Source: Desmodesmus armatus (lineage: Eukaryota; Chlorophyta; Chlorophyceae; Sphaeropleales; Scenedesmaceae). Taken from it: 64,000 nucleotides of DNA. This document shows, piece after piece, positions 12,006-23,556 of this stretch. The translations under genes and the position numbers were made by a program. Positions within the stretch are counted from its first letter, which is position 1; each line of letters opens with the position of its first letter. The notes under the pieces were generated by a model. The model saw nothing but the letters and a program-made list of their open reading frames with translations. It was not told the origin of the DNA and ran no database searches. The DNA is taken from positions 1,543,886 through 1,607,885 of the forward strand of contig VIIQ02000002.1 of assembly GCA_007449985.2 (NCBI GenBank), in the 5' to 3' direction.

Positions 12006-12150
12006 TAATTATAGGACCAGTGGGCTGGTGTGCAGTTGTGCGCATGTGCTGCTGCAAAAGCAGCCAGTGGCGTAATGGGTGTCCTCTGCTAGCAGCTGGT
12101 CGCCTGTCTGCCCACCATTAGTGTGGGGCAGGCTGCATGTTGAGTGGTGA

Positions 12151-13476
12151 GCCAGCTGCTGAAACAGTACGTACGTATACAGAATTGTTGGATCCAGTAT
12201 TGTTGGATATGTCCCCCGGCACCAGCGAGCGAGCCAAGGCGCATGAGCGTAGCCACAGGGCCGTTTGATTGACACCCCCCAGTCTCTCACGAGCTCCTGA
12301 TCAGGCAGGAAACAGTTTGGGAGTGCAGCCCAGTGATCAATCTCCTTCAAGTGCCAACTTCACAAATCTTTCCAAAGGCAAAGCCCAGTTACCTCATATC
12401 ATCATCACCTCTCTACTCCACTTTCAAGACTGGAAAAGGCTGCAGCCAACTTCACGGCATGAACAAAGGCAACCGTGGCATCCAAAGTACACACGTGGCC
12501 ACCATGGTGAAGGGAACTCAACAGCAATACTGTGTACTGATACGCAAGTGGCAGCTGCCACCCAAAACATCCAAAAGCAGAATGGCAGCGTTGTCTATGA
12601 AAGCATGACAGCTTGCCGATTTGCCTTTCTGTGCACACGCATGCGTCAACATATGCCAGTGTGCAGATTCATGGCTGATAGTAGGACAGCCAGTAGCGTG
12701 ATGTCATGGCTGAAAGTAACGGTTTCATGCCTGCTGGTGCTGCCCAAAGTTCTCTCCAGTTTGCGGCCTCTAGAGGTAGTTATAGAGGTGTGCAGCCAGT
12801 CATACATCTCTAAACTTGGCCGACCCCGCAGTTGACAGGGGAGGAGAAAACGCACCACCTTCACAAAACCCAGAGCCCCTTTGTGCCAGGGGCCTGAGAC
12901 ACAGGCTCAGTAATACAGCATGCCGCTTACCCGTCTCAGGGGGTGCCTTGTGCACGGGCCAGAAAGGCATGGCAGTATCAACTTCAAGAACCCACAGACG
13001 TCTCTGGGGTGCTGTAGTGACTATAAGCTCAATGCAGCGCAACCATCATGTGCGCATTTGTCAAGTAACCACTTCTGGCCAGACAGGACTGTATAGCAAT
13101 GACCTCCTTATAAGGAGAAATAAGGTGGGTGAGCACGACACAGACGCTCGTTCATACAGTAGTAACTTGGGTTTATAAAAAAATTGTATAAATAAACTAA
13201 TTAGTAACAAACTCACACAGTCATACATAGGTTCAGGTGCAACATGTATGTATGCATAATCCAACAGGATTCAAACCCACGTGACCCAGAAACCCACTCA
13301 ACCGCCACAACAGGGACTCAACAGCAGCACAGGACCAACTTGCAGTGCAGGCTGCACTCTGATGGTAACTTCATACCGCTGTCCAACATCGTCAGAGCTA
13401 AAACCAGCATCCGCTGGACGGGTCAAACCCTCAGGATCCCTCATGATCCTGAACAGAAGCGTCTACATATGACGCA
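12151..13476. other. Gene-free stretch
   Basis: An open frame of 188 codons on the plus strand (12269-12835) has no motif, no exon-like flanks and no recognised relative, so I do not call it. A locally AT-rich piece (about 13160-13260) lies downstream of the 3' end of the next gene. Confidence 0.45.
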
Positions 13477-15078
13477 TCACAGCTGGTGAGGTAGCAAAGC
13501 TGCAGTCTCATTGCCTTTCGTCCTGTTCAAGCCAAAGGCCTCACAAGCAGCTGGCCCCTGGTACTTGCACACCTTGGCCCCGATCACGGCTGTGTTGTGC
13601 TTGGCGATGTCGGCCACCAGCCCATCATCCCTGTACGTACCGCTGACAGAGCTTGACTCGCGGTACACTCCGAACACATCCCAGCTTGCCATGCTCCACA
13701 CAAACAGCTCGGAAACTTGATACGTCTTGATGTTGGGGTTGCTCAGCCACTGCAGCGCCTGTGAGTAGAAATGGCGCCGGAAGCCCTGCAGGTCGGGGCG
13801 CCGCCAGGGATCACGGGTAGGATCGTAAGGCCCAGCTATGCCCGCCCAAGGCTCACGCGCCGCATACCAAGGGTTCCGGGCAGCCTGCAAGCATGAAGCA
13901 GCATACAACCAAGCACCTCAGGCCAAGCCAACTTCTGCGCGCTGAGGAGAGCAGTGATGGGCACTGGGCACACTGAGAAAAAACCATCTACCTGTCATAC
14001 ATCTCTGGTGATGCCAACAGGAATGATAGAGCTGGCTTAAGAAAAAGTGCCGAGGCATACCATGCTGTGCCATGTACCCACTCACCCTTTGGTGGCCCTG
14101 AGAACCGCCGCCAAGGCCGAACTCCGAGTAGTGCAGTTCCAGCTTGCCCACTTTGACCAGATCGGCAAGCTCGACCCCGTCCGCGTGGCGCCTCAAGCCG
14201 TCCCCACAGTTGAACGCAGAGTTTTCAAACTCGTTCACTCGGAAGTCTTCCCCGGAGTAGGGTGCGTATGCCGAAACCCCCACGAAGTCGATAACCGCTT
14301 GTAGCAGCTGCTTCACGCCTGCACTGTCAATCCTTGGAGCCCTGGCCCAAGCAACTCGCTGTTCGTCTGGGCTCAGCACCGGCCCTCCTGCTCGCTGACC
14401 GGACCCTATGTAATAGCCGTCAACATCACTTGCAGCAGCGGCTGCACTGCGCGTCTCTGTAGCATCAAGGTGGTTGAAGTTCAGGCCGATCCCAACCTTG
14501 ACATCTGCATGTTTGCTGCCGACAATGCTGCGGATGGTAGGCACCAGCTGCGCCCATTGCGAGGTGTAGCGCATGATTGTTGCGGACATCTCCCCTGCAC
14601 ATGGTGCACAAGTGTGGCCACAGAGGTGGGGGGGTTCACAATACAGGACACCAGCCTGGAGGCAGTTCCTGCCTAGCTGGCTTGCAAAGCAGAACAGTCA
14701 ACAGTCAGTGACGACCTGCCCCGCCGTGAAAACTAGTCTGCAGGGGTTGTGCGTGCAGTGTCTCTGGGCAGGGCATTGTGCTGTGCTGTGCTGATGCGCA
14801 AAGCGACTGCGCACCTTGCAGTGCCATATACACAACAGGCCTTGTCCTCTCAGGTGGTGTGAACAGCTTGCCCTCCCCAGCAGTGGTGTTGAGTGCATCT
14901 CTCATGGCCTCGGCCAGAGGGACTGTCATGACGTCAGCAAAGGAGTAGTTGCCGTGCTTGTCCAAGGGCCCAAACAGCAGGCCATTGCGCCAAACACCCC
15001 TGCAGGATTCAAGACAATACACATGTAGATATGCGCGTAATGTCACAGAAACAACTTGATGAAGCAAGGCTTTGCAGT

Positions 15079-15128
<50 letters not shown>

Positions 15129-16139
15129 TTTCAGCTATTTGCAGATCTTGCATGGCGGCGCTGCAGTGCACCCTTCTGGTAGCCCTGGACTTGACTGCTG
15201 TCCTGCAATGCATTAGCCAGCCCGTGTGCCTGTAAAGCAGCTGCTGCTCAGCAGTCAGCCGGCAGGCCCAGCTGCTTGAGGCCTAGGCATGTGCCTTGCC
15301 TGCACGTGCACTGGTGCAAACAGGAAACCTGTAGCTGTAAGCTGCAGCCTGCCTGAGGCAGCATCAACCATCCGGCATTCTGCTGTCTACACCTTGGCAC
15401 TGGTGTGTGGTCTATCTGTGTTCTGCAGTTATCATACTGTCAAACTGTCTCTGCCAAAGTTGCTCAGTGAGTCAGCTGCCCTGTTCATTGCACGAGCCTG
15501 CATGGATGAGTGAGACCACTCTGCAGCTGAAAGCACAGCGGTTGCACGGGGCTGCGTGCAACAGTGACTGGGTACGGACGCTTGTGGGATCAAGTGGCCC
15601 AAACCAGTCACCCAAGCAGGAAGCGAACCCGGCTAAAGCGGAACCCACCTGTTGAGTCCATCATCAAGGTGCGGCCGCACATACGGGACGAAGCCCTGCC
15701 TGATGGCTTCCGCAAAGCAGTACGACATGGACGTCCTGAACTCCTCTAGCTTGCTGGGCGTGAAGGGCAGGCAGGTGCCTTTGTCACCAGCCACACCACC
15801 AGTGTGCAGGTAGCAAAAGGCGGACACGCCAATGCCATCCTGGCCAGGCAGCCAGTGGTGTGTTGGCACGAAGTTGAGGCGGTCGCCGGTTGTGACTGCT
15901 CTTGCCCGCCAGACGCTGTCTAAGCACCTAGACCAGGGCTTGCCATCACTTCCAGTTGACAGCTGCCAGTCGAACTCCCCCGTCAGCAGCACTGACGGGC
16001 TCAGCTGACTCGCCCTTGCATCTTTTTCAGGCTTGTAGGCAGTGCATATGCCCAAACTGCTACTTGCTATTAGCAGCAGCAGCAGGCACAAGTCTGATGA
16101 AAGCAGTACATGTCTGAAAGTGGTTCTGGCCCAACGCAT
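13477..16139 (-). CDS. Secreted clan GH-A-like (GH113-like) glycoside hydrolase
   Basis: Four exons (16139-15649, 14999-14815, 14594-14086, 13884-13477) join in phase to 530 residues. The N-terminus has a basic start and a hydrophobic core (LLLLLIASSSLGICTAY), so it is probably exported. The body looks like a TIM-barrel glycosidase: VRPHLDD followed by VWRNG resembles the PHxD..WRG region of GH113 mannanases; YMALQGEM places a candidate acid/base Glu near residue 227; DFVGVSAYAPYSG is a typical late-strand motif; LHYSEFGLGGG gives a candidate nucleophile Glu near 383. These two Glu are spaced as in clan GH-A. Family assignment and substrate (a beta-mannan or other cell-wall glucan) are inference. 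Every junction has GT..AG ends. The C-terminal part is Trp/Asn-rich and ends LLPHQL. Confidence 0.75.
15079..15128. repeat. CAG/CTG microsatellite in intron 1 of the glycosidase gene
   Basis: About sixteen uninterrupted CAG units lie inside the first intron (15000-15648). In the sense of the gene this is a CTG run, some 80 bases before the exon-2 acceptor side. Confidence 0.95.
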
Positions 16140-17573
16140 TCCGCCACAAAACAGACTAATTCAGACGAACCAAACGAAATTTGATAGTTTCAACTGGGTT
16201 GGTACTCCTGTAGAGCTGTTTCGAGACAATCCTGCAAACTCCCGCCAGAGCGACTCAAAGTTCAGTGCTACACACTCCAAGAGTTCAAAGGTGGTGACAT
16301 GCTAAATGAGAACTGTCAAACACAGGTTGACGCGAGGCAGCCTTGGTTCTTGAGCCTCGCAGTGTCGAACAAGTATGGTCATGGGGACCTGGCGCACTAC
16401 TGTCCCACAGACAATAGATATATCACAGGTAACAATATATTTGTAGATCAGTGCTTTCACCTCTTTCACCTGTTCCCCGCCGGGGGATCTTGCTTGGCAT
16501 TGATGACACCATCAAGGTACGTATACGATGCATTTCTCCCATTGCCTCAGAACACACGGAATGATTGGCATCTATCACTGTCAATATGCAGTGTATCTTG
16601 ACTTGGACGATTGCTGGGCCCGCCAATGGATGTCTCCCTCCCTCAGTGGGTGCAGCCGGCATGCATATGCCTGCCCTTTGCCACGATCCCTACAACTGTT
16701 ATGCCTGTGCACATTGCACTGTAATGTCTGACACAGCAGCAGGAGCTTCAGCAGCACTACTGTCAGTGCACAGCAGTGCACCGTGACCGTCTCTCCCAGC
16801 ATGCACCACCTCCGCTGTTGGGCATGCACCACCTCCGCTGTTGGAAGAGGCGTCACGTGACGTTGTTGGTGCACCTGATTTTGTTGGTGCGACTTTGCCG
16901 GTGTATACAGGTATGTGCCAAATACACAGAACCGGTGCTGACAGATCTGTGGCTGCTGTGAAAATTGCAGACAGGATAAGCTCAGGGAAGCCTGCAGGTT
17001 CTGCCTGTCCATTGCTGCCGGCGATTTTTCCAACTTGTTCCTGGTAAGTACAAATTCAACTTGTTCCTGGTAAGTACAAAACACACATGCCACAACTTGA
17101 CACAACAGTGAGTCAACACAACAAAACACGCTGTGGAACAGAGCTACATGACCCCACACACAACACCTCTGCAAGGCAGATGGTTGTAACAATTAGCCCA
17201 TGTTCAAAACCTGGTAAGTGCACTAAGCAAACTGACCTGCCAGGTCCGACCCTTGATGGGCAGTGGCAAAGTGCCTCTACTGCTGGCCACACCTAACACG
17301 ACGACACGCCACGTTGAAGTACGCCATCTCAAATGACTACAGACAAAGGCTGCAATCCAGCTTGTTTATGACAGCAACCATCATTGATTTACTGCAAACT
17401 ATGTACGGCTGCACAACAACAGCTTTGAAAGCCTGCACACACGTCCATTATGGTACAAACAGTGGCTGCCAGTGACTGGCTTGTAACAACTCAACTAGCC
17501 GTCAGAGTGCCAACTGCCACTCATCACTTGTAACAGCAGCAGCAGCCCCACAGTGTTACTGATACAACGTGTC
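16140..17573. other. Intergenic stretch with small direct repeats
   Basis: No gene is recognised. Two perfect short tandem duplications are seen: GCATGCACCACCTCCGCTGT twice (about 16799-16843), and a 27-bp unit containing CAACTTGTTCCTGGTAAGTA twice (about 17033-17079). It separates the 5' end of the glycosidase from the 3' end of the SOUL gene, both on the minus strand. Confidence 0.55.
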
Positions 17574-20500
17574 TCATGTCCACTTGAAGTCCTGCAGATC
17601 TATGAGCACCTCATTGCGTCTGAAGGGCAGAGGCTGCCAGGGCTCATTGTAGCGCGCAAGCCTGCACACACACACAGCAGCACCATCAGCAGCAGGAGTC
17701 AGCAACCCTGAGATAGGCATGCCTATCTCACAGCGTCCACAAAAAAAGGGGCACCAGCAAGCAGCATGTTGAATGCACACAAGCAGCCAGCCCTGCAAGG
17801 GACCAATCAATATCGCCTGAATTGTGCACCCTGCTGCAGGGTGCAACTGCACTTGCTGCAGGGTGCACAAATGGTTGAGGCTCAGTGGTGAGCCCTCAGG
17901 GCACAGGCTGTGCCTCTCGCCAAGCAGTCGCACTGTGACCAAAATATCTCACAATCTGCGTGCCGCTTGAGCACTGCTCTCACAGCATGGGCTTTTCTTC
18001 AATGCCTGTCGTCAGCCATGAACACAGCAGTACCCTCCAGATACCAACACACCTGTATCCAGCCTTGGGCTCGAGCCCGTCCCTCAGCAGGGCAGCCCTG
18101 AGCCGCTTCTCAGCTGCAGTCACCTCAAAGTCAAGGGGGATGCCACCAAACCTGAGCACAGCGGTGTAGGTCGGTTCAAGCTCCCTGGTCACCACACGGG
18201 AGTCCAACGGCTCTGGCAGCGCATCCACTCCTGTGCGTGAGAGCGACATGCAACAGGCAACGTCACACTTTGGCCCAGGCCCACGGTGGCACCTTCACCT
18301 GAAGGTGCTGCTGCCGCTGACGAATGCAGACCTTGCGCAGGCTGAAGTTGCTTAGCCGTGCTGTGGTATCAACTGGCTGGCACTGTGAATGCAGGCTCAA
18401 ACACAGTGCTGCCCAGGCATGCGTCCCCTGAAGTGTGGGGCCAGTGGGCCCACCGCAGCAGCCTCCAAAGCATACCACAGGACTAGGGGACAAACAAACA
18501 TGGGTGCGACTCACCTCCCATCTTCTTCTCTATGACAAACTGCATGCTGGCCCCGCTGCTGTTGGTGCCGCTGGTTGTGCGAGGCGCGCTGAACACGGGC
18601 GTCGTCATCTCCATCTTCTTCCGGTCCCTGGGGCAGCGGCGGGGAGCGCAGGTGCAGCCACAGCGCGGTGAGTGACCGCGGACCCGTAATCGTTGCAGCC
18701 ACCGTGGCTGCACCAGTCAGCGACAGCGGGCTTAGTAACCGCAGACCCCTCACAAACAACAAGACAGCCAGACCCACGGATGGTGACTGCAGGCCACATC
18801 ACCAACATGGGCTGCGGAAGCGCTGGGAACAAGGCAGGCAGTGAGGTTGGCACACACGCTGCCTGGGTTCACAACAGACACGTCCAACACTGTACAACAG
18901 GGCGGCCCAGAAACAGCTGTCGGACAATCACTGGCGGCCATAGGATGCCAGGCACCCAAACCTTCAGCATATGCACCTACTGGCTGAATGAAACGTTTTC
19001 ACTGAGAAACCAGCGAGCCAGCTGATACTGCGATCCCTGGTAGTTGTCTTGTTTCATACGCAGCGCACACACATATAGACACCTGCCTGCAGTGCTGCTC
19101 TGCGTGCCATGCAGTAATACTCCTGTGCAACCCACTGCAAGCCAGTGCTGACGGCACCCGTCTGTATTGTTGGAAGCAGCAGCAGCAGCATCATTCATCA
19201 TCATCATTACACGTGTTTCCGGCCAGGTTCATTGCCCAAGCAGCAAGCTGCCAGCAGCAAATCGACCCTGGTGCAAGACAAGCAATACACCACCAGGCGA
19301 CCAGTGACCTAGGACACTAGAAAGCCTGTGCCAGTTACGGCCACAACGCAGGCATACAAAGGGCATAAGAAGCAGCAGCGCTGAAACGGGGTGCTGCAGA
19401 CCACCCCACACATGCTGCTCTGTGGTTTCAAAACCAAACTACTGTAGAGGGATTCCCCAGGACCTGTGGTCAGCAAGTCGCAAGAGTGCCCCAGGCAAGC
19501 ACCAGGCGTAGCTGGGTGAGCAAAGCTCTGCAACCCACAACAGTAGCTGTTCGCCAGGTCACCACACCAGCTGCTGTGCAACCACACATTGAAAACCGCC
19601 CCCAAAAACCATCCATGTGGCATCCATATGTCCGTGTTGTGGGATAGCAGCAGCAGCATTTCCAAAATTGGACACACGCCCAAACCCACCTGTTCCCTCC
19701 AAAAATGTACCCTGCTAGCTCGTTGAACCCAGAGCCAGCAGCAGGGCCTGCACAGCCAGAAACACGCACAAGTCAGAGGACCTGTTCTACAAAGTGCATT
19801 AGTTGCCACCAAGCTCAGTGCCTGACACATGTACAGCAATCACAAGTGTTCCTTACGCCTGGACGCACGGCCACACAGATGTGGCTCAGCAATTGTCCAG
19901 CAGGGAGAAGATCTTCTCTAGAGCTAACCTTTCCAGCATATGCATGTGCCTTTGCCCCTGTGCCTGTCGCCTAGGCTGGGGGAGAAGAGGTAACCTGTCC
20001 CACAAATGCATGTTGGCCTCTCTGCCTGTTGCGTAGGCTGGCGGAAGCCCAACATGCTACGCATGCTGTGCACACTCACTGGAGCCTGGGCCCATGGGCG
20101 CCTCAGCTACCACGAACGGGGCATAGCGCCGCACTTCATAGTCGTTTGTCACGCGCAGGACTGTGTACTGAGGCGTCTCCAGGTTAGGAGTCGAGGACAG
20201 ATCCAGCACCTGGCCAGCACATGCAGCACATTGGCAGCATGTCACTGCACAGCAACACAGGCACACGCTGCTGTCTCTGCAGCGTGCGCAGCGCATTCCC
20301 GCCTGCCAGGGTATAGCAGCGCTTACCTAGGCACGTTATTGAGCACCCCCTTGCGGCAAGTGGGGCCAGCTATTTGACAGCCTGCTGCTACTGTGCCGCC
20401 GGCAGGCTGGTACACGCCTGCGCAAACCTGCTTGCGTTGCTGCAGCCTGTGCCATCGCCCTCCAACTTCGACGAGAGCTGTAGATGGCTGCAATGCATAA

Positions 20501-22115
20501 CACACCGCCAAACGAACGGCTCGTACAGCAAGCCAGCCAGCCGACTGCAGCTGACGTACGCAGCAAGCACTCCATCCCATCCATCCATCCATCACTAGGG
20601 GCCTCACCTGCCGCACCAACAGCATCACAGCTTCGGGTGATGGGTACTGGTTGTTGTCCAGTGCATCCCAGACATCCTTGTGCTGCGTGATGAGACCACT
20701 GACTGTGTCAACCTGCACAACACCCACAACTCAGCTGTAACCCCCACTAGCAGCGTCACTGCATTCGGCTGTAAGCACCACTAGCAGCGTCAGTGCATGA
20801 GCTCAGTCTGTGCGCACACGTATATGCGGCCACTGACGCTGACATGACCCAAGTGGCAGCGCCAGCAGCGGCGTTGGGGATACATAGGACAGTAAAGTAA
20901 TTAGGGACAGAGTCCCAACCTCAGCACTAGCCAGCAAGCCAGGGGCTCATGAGGGTGCCCAGAGGGGCCTACTAACAGGCGCTGTGTGATTCTCACCGTG
21001 TAGTAGGACCTTCCCGAAATGAGTACAGTGGGCTGCCAGAGCAACTCCCACACCTTGAGGCCCATGGTCCACCTAACAACAGAAGCACGGCCAGCATACC
21101 ATTGTGCGCATTGCAATAAGTGTCCCACATGATCATGATTTACGCACCTGCTCAAACAAAGGAGCATGACACCCTGCACTACTTGGCAGTGTTGCCATGC
21201 TGAAGCACCAAGCTTGGCAAGTTTCATGCACCCTGTCTTTCAGAGACAGGTGCATCACATGCCGCACAAATTAAACCAGCGGGCAAGCAGGAACACGCAT
21301 GTACCGTATGGCGCCAACTGCAAGCTTCATGCCTGCGGTGCCTCACAGCAACTGGCCACATGTCATGCAAGAGCAAGCTGCTCGCATGGGGCAAGCTGGC
21401 GCACGAGGCAACACTGCCTTACCTGGTTGTGACTGTGTCAGGGGCTGTCACCGTGACATCATGCAGGTCAAATGTCACAGAAAACAGGGTCTTCAGCGCC
21501 TGGATCATGAACTGGTACCCATTCAGGTCGGTGAAGCGGGATATGGGGTCCTCAAACACGATGTCCTTTGCGTAGGCCGACTTGGTAACGTCCTGTGCAG
21601 CACCAAGCAGGATGCAGCGCGCGCAACATGTGGGTGGCACACCCCCTGCAGATCCTCCATGCAGTGCCGTAGCGGGAGTGTACGCGGTTTGAAATCATCA
21701 TCTTGCAGGTCATATTGCAAGAGCTTTTGACCGCCTTAGCAGCACTTTTGACCGCCTTAGCAGCACTTGTGTGATACAGAGGACACACTGCAACTTGTGG
21801 CCACCACAAGTTTTGGGGGTCATGGCTGATTCACCCCATGCTCACCCCGGTCCTGAACAGCTGCTGCAGCTCGCCTTGCAGAAATTGCGCCACTTGTTCT
21901 GCTTTGGCAGGTGCTGAGGGCTTGCTTGAAGGGTCTCTCGATGCACCCATGCGCTGCTCCAGGATTTGTGCTGATGGTATGCTACTTCTACCACCCTGGC
22001 CCCGGCCAGCTCGCATGCAGACACGCCCATGCAAGGTCCTGGGAACGCGGCTTGGGGTTGCTGCAAGTTTCATGCGGCTGTTGAGCTGCTGCATGCTGCT
22101 GCATGCGGGCTGCAT
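17574..22115 (-). CDS. DUF2358 + SOUL haem-binding domain protein, probably plastid
   Basis: Nine exons join in phase: 22115-21846, 21592-21423, 21072-20997, 20712-20608, 20209-20080, 19747-19690, 18627-18515, 18230-18053, 17661-17574; 395 residues. The N-terminus (about 1-60) is Arg/Ser/Ala-rich without acidic residues, like a chloroplast transit peptide. Residues about 80-200 match DUF2358, an NTF2-like fold (LFRTGDVTKSAYAKDIVFED, then WELLWQPTVLISGRSYY). Residues about 208-390 are a SOUL domain: LETPQYTVLRVTNDYEVRRY, FNELAGYIFGGNR, MEMTTPVF, FGGIPLDFE and the final YNEPWQPLPFRRNEV. SOUL proteins bind haem or other tetrapyrroles, and the DUF2358-SOUL fusion is known from plant plastid proteins (Arabidopsis HBP5 type). 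Haem binding and location are inferred from family. The exon 6 sequence completes the SOUL motif exactly. Confidence 0.92.
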
Positions 22116-23556
22116 GGTTGCTGCTGACTTGATGCGTATTGGGAGGGTCCAGCTGCAGCACTCTGCATAGCCCAGTGACCTGGGTGCGACGTGTCGATCG
22201 TCACAATAGTTCTATCGCTGTGCCAAGACAACACTCAGGTGCTGTCCTGTCACGTCCAGTGTTGCTGTGTCAGCTGAGCTGAGATCGATCAAGGCAATTG
22301 GTCAGGGTGGAGAACTACCACCACTGCATGCTCGGGAAGCATCCACGTTGAAACGATTACAAATGAAACCACTGGACCAGTGCACTGTAGGAGCGTGCAT
22401 GTCTTCATGTTGCATGAACATGCACTGACTCAACAGCCACTCATTTGAATGCGGTGAACCCATGCACCAACTATGCATGCATCTTGGCACTAGAAGAAGC
22501 ACCCCAGCGCCCATTGTACCACCTGAAGGCAGCAGCCAAAAACAAATCAATGGCTTAACAAGCACTGCCAGCCTGGGGTGGTGGTGGCAGCATCCAGGCC
22601 CACACAATATGGTGTACAAGCGGACCGGGCGGGGACCCCACCAGCAGTGAGCGCATCAACATACAAGATGCACATGTAAGTGCGTTACTGCTGGGTGCGC
22701 CCCACCACGCATGACAGCGGAAACTGAAAAATGACTTGGAGGGACAACTCCTGCTCCCAATCATTGCCTTTGCAATCGTCACTAGTACCACTGCTATCAA
22801 TTGGCATTTGACCGATCCTCAGAAAGGCCAACCCAAAGGAGCCAAACATGAGGATCCTGCAACACAGTGGCTTTCCTGCAGTACAACTGCTGGTCAGCAC
22901 ACACAATGTGGTGGCACCTGCTTAGAATGAAAATACACCACCTGCGTTCCTGACACAGATAACAATGACAGATGCTAAAGTGAGCCAACAACCAAGCCTT
23001 GTAAGCCCAACTTCCTTACAAATGCTGTTGCCAACCAAGCAACCAATCACCCCCAGGGTCAGCATACAGTAAAGAAGGCCCCAACCAGCGCAATGGCACG
23101 GGCACACTTGCGGGATGGCTGCGACAGTTGATTATTCAGGCGACACAGCGCCGACACAGTAATAGCAAATCCCTTGTCACACACTGTACAACCTCAAGCC
23201 TATTGTGAGGCGGGTGGACCGTCGGCGGCGCCTGCACATGTGCACGTGTCACTCGATACATCCGCACAATAAAGAGCATGATTGAGCCAGTAGAAACATG
23301 AACAAAGGACCAACATCACACATCTCCGACCCTAGACACAGCTTCTGCTGCATACACCCACCCTTGCCCTCCCACCAAGAACATCCATGCGTACTGCCTG
23401 CTAGTGGCTGCGCCCCGCACCCACACACATGCACCCAGCAGCCCTAGGTTCCAAATCAGTTTTGCATAATCCCCAAACAACCCATGAACCCCATCAGCAG
23501 CAGCCAACAAACTAAGGAGCGGCACCTGACGTACACAGGAATGCCAGCAACGCTTT
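22116..23556. other. Intergenic stretch
   Basis: This lies between the SOUL gene start and the alpha/beta-hydrolase stop, both on the minus strand, and should hold the SOUL promoter and the hydrolase 3' region. No gene, repeat array or clear TATA box is recognised. Confidence 0.5.

Larger units (their letters stand above)
9472..12150. repeat. Right arm of the large inverted duplication
   Basis: This is the reversed partner of 6420-8777. It holds the damaged paralogue (9472-11253) and, beyond its stop, flanking DNA that matches the flank of the left copy, including the non-coding open frame on the minus strand at 11387-11860. An extra segment of about 200 bp (11805-12005) interrupts the match. 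A 20-bp direct repeat (TGCACTGCATATGCCCCAAT type, twice) lies near 10902-10942 in the last intron of the paralogue. Confidence 0.85.

Noticed and set aside
12269..12835. 188-codon plus-strand open frame
   Set aside because: No motif, no splice context, no recognised relative; composition like surrounding non-coding DNA.
13262..13285. tRNA B-box-like word (GGATTCAAACCC)
   Set aside because: No acceptor stem, D-arm or anticodon arm can be folded around it.
15079..15128. Polyglutamine or polyalanine coding tract
   Set aside because: The run lies within a well-supported intron of the glycosidase gene.
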